Origin: an uncultured Sutterella sp.
GTDB taxonomy: Bacteria; Pseudomonadota; Gammaproteobacteria; Burkholderiales; Burkholderiaceae_F
Direction of reading: 5' to 3'
Assembly: GCA_900545335.1 (NCBI GenBank)
Contig: UQYP01000012.1
Coordinates: forward strand, 1-63,710
DNA: 63,710 nt
Shown here: positions 26,298 to 34,800 of the stretch, piece by piece
Layout of the letters: every line of letters starts with the position of its first letter
Numbering within the stretch: the stretch's first letter is position 1
Made by a program: the position numbers and the translations under genes
The notes under the pieces: model-generated
Seen by the model: only the letters and a program-made list of their open reading frames with translations
What the model was told of the DNA's origin: nothing
Database searches by the model: none

Positions 26298-26340
26298 AAA
26301 AGCCCGACTCTTAAGGTGTTTTTCTTAGGGCCGGGCTTTT
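26298..26340 (+). terminator. terminator after thrS
   Basis: Stem AAAAGCCCG (26298-26306) / CGGGCTTTT (26332-26340) followed by a long T-run; separates thrS from infC, although these are often co-transcribed in other proteobacteria. Confidence 0.85.
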
Positions 26341-26487
26341 TTTTGAAGTGAATTTTTTGCAGAGACCTCTTAATGTTGTTTTTTTGTGATCGGAATGCAC
26401 AAAATTGCAATAAAAAGTGTTAAAGTGAGCGCTTCGCGCCGCGTGGCGTGAAAAGCAAAAGAGTTTTGAGTTTTTAGGAGAACGATC

Positions 26488-27009
26488 ATCGCTCAAGAAC
26501 GTACGCACCGAATCAATCGTGAGATTCGCGTGCCTGAAATTCGTCTGACGGGTGTCGACGGCACCCAAATCGGTATTGTGCGCACCTCTGAAGCTTTGGC
26601 TATGGCCGAAGAAGCGGGTGTGGATTTAGTGGAAGTGGCAGCTAAGGCCAATCCTCCTGTTTGCCGTTTGATGGACTATGGTAAGTTCCGCTATCAGGAA
26701 CAAAAGCGCCAGCAGGAAATGAAGGCTAAGCAAAAGGTCATTCAGGTAAAGGAAGTGAAATTCCGTCCTGCCACCGACGAAAATGATTATCAAACGAAGC
26801 TTCGTGCCCTTATTCGCTTCTTAGGCGACGGCAACAAAGCCAAAGTGACGCTTCGTTACCGCGGTCGCGAAATGGCCCACCAGGATTTAGGCCAGGATGT
26901 GCTCACGCGTATCCGCGAAGATCTGGCTGAAATTGCTCAAGTGGAGCAATTCCCGAAGTTGGAAGGCCGCCAGATGATCATGGTACTTGCGCCCAAGCGT
27001 AAAAAGTAA
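26488..27009 (+). CDS. infC: translation initiation factor IF-3, non-ATG start
   Basis: A 173-residue IF-3, which binds the 30S subunit and polices start-codon choice. The N-terminal sequence (M)AQERTHRINREIRVPEIRL and C-terminal KLRALIRFLGDGNKAKVTLRYRGRE are typical. No ATG or GTG gives the full protein: the conserved RINREI region is reached only from ATC at 26488 (or ATC 26485), with AGGAG at 26476-26480. A rare AUU/AUC start is the known basis of infC autoregulation in E. coli and is expected here. A GTG at 26530 would remove conserved residues. Confidence 0.93.
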   Translation: MAQERTHRINREIRVPEIRLTGVDGTQIGIVRTSEALAMAEEAGVDLVEVAAKANPPVCRLMDYGKFRYQEQKRQQEMKAKQKVIQVKEVKFRPATDENDYQTKLRALIRFLGDGNKAKVTLRYRGREMAHQDLGQDVLTRIREDLAEIAQVEQFPKLEGRQMIMVLAPKRKK

Positions 27010-27188
27010 TATCATTCGCGTTTTTGAAGTCGAGCCATTCTTTTTGAGAATTCCTCGCGGTTCATTTTGTGCATCGCGACAAGAGAAAAAAGGGGCTCGA
27101 TCTTATAACAAGTGAGATCCGGCCGACAAGTCTTTTGCAGGGTGCAAAAGCGCCGGTGATCATCTAATAACAAAAGGAAATCGGTCAA
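27010..27188 (+). promoter_or_regulatory. structured leader between infC and rpmI
   Basis: The 179-base gap contains a long-range pair TCGAGCC (27030-27036) / GGCTCGA (27094-27100) and a stem-loop with inner arms CTTTTGCA/TGCAAAAG (27132-27150) closed by CCGGC (27119-27123) / GCCGG (27152-27156). The rpmI ribosome site AGGAAA follows. In E. coli and Bacillus the L35-L20 messages carry L20-binding leaders; this may be the counterpart. Confidence 0.45.
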
Positions 27189-27386
27189 ATGCCGAAGATG
27201 AAAACGAAAAAGGCTGCCTCCAAGCGCTTTAAGGTGCGTTCCGGCGGCTCCATCAAACGTGCTCACGCCACCAAGCGTCACATTCTTTCCCATCGTACGA
27301 CGAAGAACAAGCGTCATCTGCGCGGAATGGTCACCATTCACGACTCTGACAGCAAGTCCATCCATCGTATGTTGCCCTACGCTTAA
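27189..27386 (+). CDS. rpmI: 50S ribosomal protein L35
   Basis: A 65-residue, very basic protein beginning PKMKTKKAASKRFKVRSGG and ending RGMVTIHDSDSKSIHRMLPYA, a clear L35. Length is standard. It lies 16 bases before rplT with an AGGAAA ribosome site. Confidence 0.97.
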   Translation: MPKMKTKKAASKRFKVRSGGSIKRAHATKRHILSHRTTKNKRHLRGMVTIHDSDSKSIHRMLPYA

Positions 27387-27402
27387 TTAAGAGGAGAGAA
27401 AG

Positions 27403-27753
27403 ATGCCCAGAGTAAAACGTGGTGTTACCGCTCGCGCTCGTCATAAGAAGATTATGAAACTCTCCAAGGGTTTCATCCTTCGTCGCAATAATGTTTTCCG
27501 CGTTGCCAAGCAAGCGGTGATGAAGGCCGGTCAATACGCTTATCGTGACCGCCGCAACAAGAAGCGCGTTTTCCGTCGCTTGTGGATCGCTCGTATCAAT
27601 GCCGGCGCCCGCGCCAACGGCATGACCTACAGCGTGTTCATGAACGGCTTGAAGAAGGCCAACATCGCTTTGGACCGCAAGGTTCTGTCCGATATGGCTA
27701 TCTTTGACAAGGCAGGTTTCGCCAGCCTCGTGGAAAAGGTGAAAAGCCTCTAA
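27403..27753 (+). CDS. rplT: 50S ribosomal protein L20
   Basis: A 116-residue L20 (PRVKRGVTARARHKKIMKLSKG; AYRDRRNKKRVFRRLWIARIN). It binds 23S rRNA early in 50S assembly and in several bacteria represses its own operon by binding a leader RNA. An AGAGGAGAG ribosome site precedes ATG. Followed by a terminator. pheST does not follow, unlike in E. coli. Confidence 0.97.
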   Translation: MPRVKRGVTARARHKKIMKLSKGFILRRNNVFRVAKQAVMKAGQYAYRDRRNKKRVFRRLWIARINAGARANGMTYSVFMNGLKKANIALDRKVLSDMAIFDKAGFASLVEKVKSL

Positions 27754-27781
27754 TTCGTTCTGAAACGAATAACAAAAAAAG

Positions 27782-27817
27782 GAGCTGCAGCCCACTAGAG
27801 CTGACAGCTCTTTTTTT
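27782..27817 (+). terminator. terminator of the infC-rpmI-rplT unit
   Basis: Stem GAGCTG (27782-27787) / CAGCTC (27805-27810) with a seven-base T-run. Confidence 0.8.
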
Positions 27818-28105
27818 CATCAGTATCCTAATTTTTTTCTCTAATACATTTATTTTTTAACCGATATTCACTCTTTTTCCCCAAGATTTCCCAAAGTTGT
27901 CCACAGCCTTCTCCACAAAAATTGTGGAAAAACGGAAGTTTCCACTTTCAGGAAAATGATTGGTAGAAGTCTTCTCTTTTTGGAACTTAAAATCAACTGC
28001 CTGTTACACCATTTAACAGTAAACGGTTTAAAACATAAATTTTTTAACCCCTTTGATTTGTTCTAAAGTATTATCAACACGCAAACGAGATTTTGAGGTT
28101 TTTCA
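27818..28105. other. AT-rich gap with three DnaA-box-like 9-mers
   Basis: Between the rplT terminator and an accessory gene. TTGTCCACA (27897-27905), TTCTCCACA (27909-27917) and, reversed, TTTTCCACA (27923-27931) each differ by one or two bases from the DnaA box TTATCCACA. TCCACAA/TTGTGGA (27912-27928 region) also forms a 7-bp hairpin. No gene seen. The rest is very AT-rich. Confidence 0.4.
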
Positions 28106-28981
28106 ATGATGGATAATTTATTGCTAGTGCAGTTCTTTTCATTTTTCATTGATCATCTGGATGTAATTTTTTTAGGACTTGGAATTATTTTTAGAGAATC
28201 AATTATTGGTTATATCGCAACAAAAATTTCTAAAGTCAATTCAAAAGAGATTGAAAAATTCAAATCTAGTATTCGAGTAGAGGAAAATGCTAGACGAGAT
28301 TTAAGTCAACAAGTGTCCGATCTTTACAGTAGTCAAAATGCTCAGCTATTTTCAAAAAAAATTGAAGCAGCTGAAGATTTATTGAAAGCTAGACAATCTC
28401 TAGCACAGTATCAGGTGTTAGCCCTATACATGCAGGTTTTTGATATCCCAAGAATCCTATCAACAAACGATGTAAAGACGGTTTCACTCTTCAAAGAATT
28501 AATGAAACCGTTCGTTGGAAAGCTGGACGGGTTTAAAGTTGATAAAACTAAATCTGAGCTATTTTTAGGTGTTAAATCATTGAAGGCTTTTGAAATATAT
28601 GAACTTATAGTTCTTCAGGCATATATCACAATGAATCTTCTCTCTCTTGACATTAAGGATAGAAAAAAAATTTTAAGGAAGGATTCTAAACTTGTTCAGC
28701 TAATTATTGAGTATGTTCCTTCATCAAAAGAGGGGTTTGAGCGCTATGGTGAGAATTATGTCTATTATTGGGTAACGTATTTTTATGATGAGATAAAGAA
28801 TGCAGTCCGTGAAGAGATTATGAATTTAGAGGATATCAATGAAAAAGTCATTAAAACAAGTGAAGTGATATCTAGGTCATATTTAGCTGCAAACAAATTA
28901 TTGATAGAACTAAACAATTGCAACGATCTACCGTTAAATCCTATTTTTATCAAAGAAAGAAATTTCTTTTCGAAAAAATAA
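28106..28981 (+). CDS. AT-rich accessory gene: membrane-anchored coiled-coil protein
   Basis: A 291-residue protein I cannot assign. One hydrophobic segment (about residues 8-33), then a charged helical stretch (about 40-100: SKEIEKFKSSIRVEENARRD and on) likely coiled coil, and a mostly helical soluble remainder ending in basic residues. The gene is markedly AT-rich, with many ATA/TTA codons unlike its neighbours, so it was probably acquired recently. The topology, single anchor plus cytoplasmic helices, recalls accessory or defence-island proteins, but nothing shows function. Confidence 0.7.
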   Translation: MMDNLLLVQFFSFFIDHLDVIFLGLGIIFRESIIGYIATKISKVNSKEIEKFKSSIRVEENARRDLSQQVSDLYSSQNAQLFSKKIEAAEDLLKARQSLAQYQVLALYMQVFDIPRILSTNDVKTVSLFKELMKPFVGKLDGFKVDKTKSELFLGVKSLKAFEIYELIVLQAYITMNLLSLDIKDRKKILRKDSKLVQLIIEYVPSSKEGFERYGENYVYYWVTYFYDEIKNAVREEIMNLEDINEKVIKTSEVISRSYLAANKLLIELNNCNDLPLNPIFIKERNFFSKK

Positions 28982-29460
28982 AATCCATGAAATCATTGTA
29001 AAGATATTGGATCACTCAATTTATATTAGAGGAGCTATTTTACTTTTGGTACGCTGTAAGAAGTAATATTCAGCATTACAGGTAAATATTCCTTGATGTA
29101 TTGCGGTTGCTTTGACAGCTTCGAAATGAATTAAAAAAATATGAGGACTTATTGTGTTGTTAACTTCCTGTGAGAGGAGAACAAGCGACTAATTGAGCCG
29201 TCTGACAAGCGCATTATTCATGTTTAAAGTAGATGTAATGAAGGACTATCACTAAAGTCAATTTGAGTATCGATGCTGCCATTCTGAGTTTTACATTTAT
29301 TTTGACCCATAATTATTGCTGACCATGAATTGAGGTCTCGTCGAGGTAGTGATGATTGTTTACACCAGTACAAATATTTCTTTCAAGGATTCCATGACAG
29401 ATACTTTGTAAGAAATCTGCTTATTTGTCGAGGAGCATCCTGTCGCTGTGTCAACCCCTA
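28982..29460. other. non-coding AT-rich stretch
   Basis: Nearly 480 bases after the accessory gene. No credible gene, tRNA or terminator seen. An open but startless frame of about 60 codons runs into the repeat region at its right end; it shows no recognisable domain and may be a decayed remnant. Confidence 0.4.
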
Positions 29461-29529
29461 TGACAAAGTCGCTTTGTCAGAGGTGACAAATTCGCTGTGG
29501 GCAACGTGACATAATCGCTTCGGCGTAAC
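29461..29529. repeat. three 23-base-spaced TGACAnnnTCGCT repeats
   Basis: TGACAaagTCGCT (29461), TGACAaatTCGCT (29484) and TGACAtaaTCGCT (29507) start exactly 23 bases apart. The first also forms a perfect dyad TGACAAAG/CTTTGTCA (29461-29468 and 29472-29479). TGTCAACCCC lies just to the left (29449-29458). Regularly spaced internal repeats behind a TGT terminus resemble one end of an IS21-like transposon, but no transposase is present. Confidence 0.6.
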
Positions 29530-29546
29530 AGCAATCGGCTTAAAAC

Positions 29547-29575
29547 TAGACGAATGAGAGGTGATGTCTTACAAT
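29547..29575 (+). promoter_or_regulatory. candidate gltX promoter
   Basis: TAGACG (29547-29552), 17-base spacer, TACAAT (29570-29575), placing the start of transcription about 30 bases before gltX, just right of the repeat cluster. Confidence 0.45.
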
Positions 29576-29610
29576 CAAAAAATTTAGTTTTCCTGTTAAA
29601 AACACACAAA

Positions 29611-31026
29611 ATGAAAGAAATTCGTACGCGTATTGCACCGTCACCCACGGGGATGATGCACTTGGGCACCGCCCGCACGGCTATTTACTGTTGGGCTTAT
29701 GCCCGTCACTTCGTAGGCGGCAAGTTCCTGCTTCGTATTGAAGATACCGACCAGGAGCGCTCGACTCAGGAAGCCGTTGATGTGATCATCAACGGGATGA
29801 AGTGGCTTGAGCTCGACTATGACGAAGGTCCGATCTATCAGATGGATCGTTTGGCCCGCTACAAAGAAGTGGTCGACATGATGCTCGAAAAGGGCTTGGC
29901 CTATAAGTGCTACGCCACTAAGGAAGAACTTGAAGCGCTGCGCGAAGAACAGATGGCTAAGAAAATTAAGCCGCGCTACGACGGCCGCTGGCGTCCGGAA
30001 AACTGTGTCGGTAAACCCATCCCTGAAGGCGTGACGCCCGTGATCCGTTTCCGCAACCCCGATACGGGCACGGTAAGCTGGGACGATATGGTCTACGGCC
30101 ACATTGCCTTTGAAAACACCGAATTGGATGACTTAGTCATCATGCGCGGTGACGGTATCCCGACCTATAACTTTGCCGTGGTTGTGGATGATATTGATAT
30201 GAAGGTGAGCCACGTTGTGCGCGGTGCCGACCATATCAACAATACCCCGCGTCAGATTAACCTCTATCGTGCCTTGGGCTACGAAGTGCCTGAATTTGCT
30301 CACTTGCCTTTAATTAACGGACCGGATAACCGTAAGTTAAGTAAGCGAAACGGCGACGCAAGCGTCATGGACTACGAAAAGAAGGGTTATCTGCCTGAAG
30401 CGCTCGTCAACTACCTTGCACGCTTAGGCTGGGGTCACGGCAATGATGAAAAATTCACGAAGGCACAATTGGCCGAGTGGTTTGACCTTCGCCACTGCTC
30501 AAAGTCTCCTGCGTGTTTGGATCCCAAGAAGCTCAATCACTTAAATCACCTCTATATTGCTGAGGCTGATAATGACCGCTTGGCCCGTCTTGTGCGTCCG
30601 CGCATTGAAGCCCGGGGCGGCGTGATTGACGGTCATGCCGATTTGGCTCGCGTGATGGAAATCACCAAGCAGCGCCCCGAAACGCTCGAAGCGCTTGCCG
30701 ATAACTGCATGATTTTCTATCGTCCTTTGCAGCGCGATGAGTCGCTTGTCCGTGAAGTGCTTGCTAACGAACAAAGCCTTAAAGCCGTGAAGCTTTTCCT
30801 TGAACGCGCCCGCGCAGTTGAGGATTGGACCGCTGAAAATATCTACGGCGTCTTAAAGAGCATCATGGATGAAATGGCTATTAAGATGCCCGTGGTGGCA
30901 GTGCCTATCCGCGTACTCGTTTTCGGTGAAAAGGTGTCGCCCGTCTTTGATAAGACGCTCGAACTTTTCGGAAAGGATACGGTATTGGCTAATATCGAAA
31001 GCGGACTGAAGATCGCAGAAGCCTAA
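29611..31026 (+). CDS. gltX: glutamyl-tRNA synthetase
   Basis: A 471-residue class I synthetase that charges tRNA-Glu. HIGH-type motif in PSPTGMMHLGTART, KMSKS-type motif in NRKLSKRNGDAS, and the C-terminal anticodon-binding helical domain. Length is standard for discriminating GluRS. ATG 29611 is where homology begins; an upstream in-frame ATG at 29554 is unlikely. GltX is the known target of E. coli HipA, whose homologue is encoded about 22 kb upstream. Confidence 0.96.
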   Translation: MKEIRTRIAPSPTGMMHLGTARTAIYCWAYARHFVGGKFLLRIEDTDQERSTQEAVDVIINGMKWLELDYDEGPIYQMDRLARYKEVVDMMLEKGLAYKCYATKEELEALREEQMAKKIKPRYDGRWRPENCVGKPIPEGVTPVIRFRNPDTGTVSWDDMVYGHIAFENTELDDLVIMRGDGIPTYNFAVVVDDIDMKVSHVVRGADHINNTPRQINLYRALGYEVPEFAHLPLINGPDNRKLSKRNGDASVMDYEKKGYLPEALVNYLARLGWGHGNDEKFTKAQLAEWFDLRHCSKSPACLDPKKLNHLNHLYIAEADNDRLARLVRPRIEARGGVIDGHADLARVMEITKQRPETLEALADNCMIFYRPLQRDESLVREVLANEQSLKAVKLFLERARAVEDWTAENIYGVLKSIMDEMAIKMPVVAVPIRVLVFGEKVSPVFDKTLELFGKDTVLANIESGLKIAEA

Positions 31027-31049
31027 TGACTGTGTTCTGACAGTCTGAT

Positions 31050-31083
31050 AATCCCGTATGGCTGCGTTAAGCTGTGCGGGATT
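31050..31083. terminator. terminator between convergent gltX and the FtsK-gamma-like gene
   Basis: Stem AATCCCG (31050-31056) / CGGGATT (31077-31083) followed by AATTTTT on the plus strand; it just overlaps the minus-strand gene's stop codon. Confidence 0.7.
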
Positions 31084-31861
31084 AATTTTTGCCTTTTAAA
31101 AACCGCCTGCCGCTCTCATCGGCTCGGCCGATCACACCTTCTTCTTCAAGCGCATCAAGCAGTTTTTTCGCCCGAACTTCATCTATTCTGAGGCGGTTTT
31201 GAAGCGTTAAAAGCGTACGGGCTTCATCCAAAACAAGTAAGTCACGCGCAGCCGAGATGAGCGCATCCCCTCTGTCACTTAAATCAAAGCCCGCGGCTTC
31301 AAAATTTTCTCTCACCGCTGCAGTGAGACTCTGAATATAGCTGTCAGTCGTGTTTTTAGAGGGCGTGGGCAAAATGAGCATCCGGGCGTGCTCAAAGGTT
31401 TGCTCCATGGCTTTGAGCCTCATCGTGGTTATTCTTCGCGGAGCGCTTTTGGCTTTGCCGATCACTTCTGTAATCCGAGGGGCAAGTGTGTCGCTTGCCA
31501 TCGCTTCATACAGATAGGCGCTTAGCACCAAAATGACTTTGGGCTGAGCCGCTTTAATAGCGTTTACGACCCTGTCGCCCGTTTCGGCATAGTATCTGAC
31601 CGTTTGGGGGCCGTGCAGATGGGAGGGTGCCGCATCACACCAGACGACTTCAGCCGTATGGGCTTCAAGCCACGTAGGGTTGGCAGTAGAGCGCGAAAGG
31701 GGAATGCCCCAAAGAGTAAACCATCTCACGAGTGCATCGCGGATTTTTCCCTGCTTGGCTCTGGGGTCAAAATAGTGAGAGGAAAGCGCTCCCACCGCTC
31801 CCTGATCCGGCAGCGTGATGATGAGCAGGCCCTTTGTGGGAAGCGTTTGAGTCTCTGTCAT
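31082..31861 (-). CDS. protein with C-terminal FtsK-gamma-like winged helix
   Basis: A 259-residue protein. The last 60 residues (ISAARDLLVLDEARTLLTL, then QNRLRIDEVRAKKLLDALEEEG) closely follow the FtsK gamma domain pattern (LQRxLRIGYNRAAxxxxxxExEG), the winged helix that reads KOPS DNA sequences. The N-terminal 190 residues are alpha/beta-like with no motor motif and no family I recognise. There is no membrane segment. Its ATG overlaps the stop of the giant activase gene (ATGA, 31858-31861), so the two are co-translated. A DNA-binding or regulatory role is inferred from the winged helix alone. Confidence 0.7.
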   Translation of the reverse strand: MTETQTLPTKGLLIITLPDQGAVGALSSHYFDPRAKQGKIRDALVRWFTLWGIPLSRSTANPTWLEAHTAEVVWCDAAPSHLHGPQTVRYYAETGDRVVNAIKAAQPKVILVLSAYLYEAMASDTLAPRITEVIGKAKSAPRRITTMRLKAMEQTFEHARMLILPTPSKNTTDSYIQSLTAAVRENFEAAGFDLSDRGDALISAARDLLVLDEARTLLTLQNRLRIDEVRAKKLLDALEEEGVIGRADESGRRFLKGKN

Positions 31862-34800
31862 GCCGCTTTTCCTTCTTTGGCTTTTAGATTGTCTTTAGCC
31901 TGAGCCATGAAAAGCTTTAATCGATTGGTGAAGTTTGCGTGCGAAGTGCCCGCCTCAAAGTCAATCGCGCAGAGATTGGCCTCAGGGTACATTTGTCTTA
32001 AAACCCGCATCACGCCTTTGCCCGTAATGTGGTTGGGCAAACAGGCAAAGGGCTGCAGACAGAGTACATTTTCGGCTCCCGTTTCTAAAAATTCCACCAT
32101 TTCCGCAGTCAAAAGCCACCCTTCGCCCGCCTGCTGCGCGGGCGACATCAGGCTTTTGAGTCTTGCCAAATGCTCTTTTAGGGTTGGCATAGTGGAAAAA
32201 CCGGCACGAGCCAGTGCATCATTGGCAATCTTGCGCAGGGACTCAAAGTAGTCAAGTAAAAAGCTTGAAGCAAAAGCCTGCAGTTTTGGGCCTTTAAGTG
32301 CCTTGGCCTGAAAAACCGGATCGTAGAGGCAGTAGAGTAAAAAGCTTGAGATATCGCCGAGACGCGGTTCCGCTCCTTCGGCAAAAAGCGCCTCCAAAAT
32401 GTCCAAGTTAGCCTGTGGGTGATATTTAAGAAGAATTTCCCCGACAATGCCTACCTGAGGCTTTTTCACATCAAGCGTTTCAACCGCGGCAAAGTCACTC
32501 ACGATTCGCTGCACGTTAGCGCGCAGTGCGCGCTTACCCTGATCGATATCACGTATGGCTGCCGCCTGCCACTTCTGTAAAAGTTTTTGAGCGCTGCCGG
32601 GGATTTTTTCATAGGCTCTCACTTTAAGGTAAAGCTTTTGCAGAAGATCGCCGTAGAGCACCCCTAAGGCGATGCGGTTGATGCCTTTAAAGCCCAAGGG
32701 CAGATGTTCAGTGCCGGTGATTTTATGAGTCGAGATCGTGATTACGGGCAAATCATCCATGTCAAGGTCTCGGAGCGCCCACTTTAAAAGCGTTGAGTAA
32801 TTCGTTGCTCGGCACGGCCCGCAGGTTTGCGCTAAAAGTAGCGCACTTGTTTTACGGTCAAAGTCTTTTGAAAGAACCGTATCCAAAAGCTGACCGATGA
32901 CGACGATCGCCGGGTAACACGCATCGTTATTGACATAACGAAGCCCCAATTGAATGGCCTCATGGCTCACCTTTGGCAAAAGCTTCACGCGGTAGCCCAG
33001 GCTCTTTAAGGCACTTTCCAATATCGGGAAATGAATCGGAGCCATCTGGGGCACATAAATGGTTTTTACCGCTTTGGCATTAACTGATTTTGTTTCAGCC
33101 TTTTTATACCACCGGACAGGCGCTTCGCTTATTTCACTTTTTATTTGTTTACGGTCTTTGACTGCGGCAAAAAGCGAGCGCAGCCGAATGCGCGCAGCAC
33201 CCAGCGTATCGCCTTCGTCGATTTTAAGCATTGTGTAGAGCTTGCCCGCAGGTTCCATGATTCTTCTGACCTGCTCGGAGGTGATGGCATCAAGCCCGCA
33301 GCCGAAACTTACCAACTGCACGAGTTCCGCCCAGGGTTTGTCTCGCACCATTTCGGCCGCACGGTAAAGACGGCTGTGGAACGTCCACTGGTCAATGACA
33401 TCAAGCGAGGCAGTATCGGCTGCCAGGTGCGCAATCGAGTCCTCGGTGACAATATCAACCCCCATCGAGGCAATAAGCGTGCAGATCCCGTGATTGACAA
33501 AGGGATCCATGTGATAGGGGTGAGAGGCAATCACAACAAGCGGTGCCTTTGAAATTTCATGGTCTCTAAAGCATTTTTCACCCATCTGTCGGATTTGGCG
33601 CTGATAGGTTTGCTGTGCGTTTTCTGCGCTTTTAACCGCTTCTTTAATTTCTGCGACAGCAATCTCGGGGAAAGCCTCATGAACGGCCTTAATCACAGTC
33701 TGCGCTTCGTTGAGATCGACAAAAGGCGTCAGGAGCTTACTTTCCGGATGCGTACACTCGAAATTAAGTTTCAGCGCTTCGGGGTAGCCGCCTACGACGG
33801 GGCACGAGAAGCGTCCGGGGACATTGGCAAAATTTGTTCTTTCTTTTGGCACGCACGGCAGCCAGATTTCTTTAACACCTTTTTTAGCTAGCCACGTGAC
33901 ATGCCCGTGGGCAAGCTTTGCGGGCAGGCAAAGGCTTTGCGAGGGGATGCTTTCGATCCCAAGCCCTGCAATGTAGTGATCTGAATAGGGCGAGAGCTCT
34001 ACGTGAAAGTTAAGTTTCGTGAAAAGCTCAAACCAGTACGGGTAGTGCTCATAGATGTTAAGAACTCGGGGAATGCCGATCGTGCCGCGGGGAGCCGAAT
34101 CAGCCTCTAGGGGCGTACGGTTAAATAAGAGTGCGCATTTTTTATCGATGAAATGCTCTCCGACCTTTTCTTCTGCCCCCTTGAGAGCAAAATCACAGCG
34201 GTTGCCGCTTACGTGCTTTTGACCGCTTGCAAAACGATGCAGGGTCAAAAGACAGTGATTGTTGCAGCTCTTGCAGCGAAATTCCGTGGTTTTGACGTTG
34301 GACAGATCAAGCGCTTTTTCACTTAAATCCAAAAGGGCAGTATCGGCCGTGGTGCGCTCTTTGGCAATGAGCGCAGCCCCGTACGCACCCATTAGCCCTG
34401 CGATATCAGGGCGAATCACTTCTTTACCGATATAAAGTTCAAAGGCTCTTAAAATCGCATCGTTTAAGAACGTGCCTCCCTGAACGAGTACATGGTCTCC
34501 CAACTGTTTCGTATCGGCAATGCGCAGCACTTTATGCAGGGCATTTAATACGATCGAGTGGCAAAGACCGGCCGTGATGTCTTCGACGCTCGCGCCCGCA
34601 CTTTGTGCCTGCTTGACTTTGGAATTCATGAAAACCGTGCAGCGCGTGCCCAAGTCACAGGGATGCTTGGCGTGAAGCGCTTTTTGTACGAAGTCCGATA
34701 ACTTCAACCCCAATTGCTTGGCGTACGTTTCAATAAAAGAGCCGCAGCCTGAGGAGCACGCTTCGTTCAGTTTGACGTCCGAAATAGCGCCGCCTGTGAC

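Noticed and set aside
29341..29517. A transposase fragment in the open stretch left of the TGACA repeats
   Set aside because: The frame is open for about 60 codons but shows no DDE, HTH or IstA/IstB motif; unsupported.
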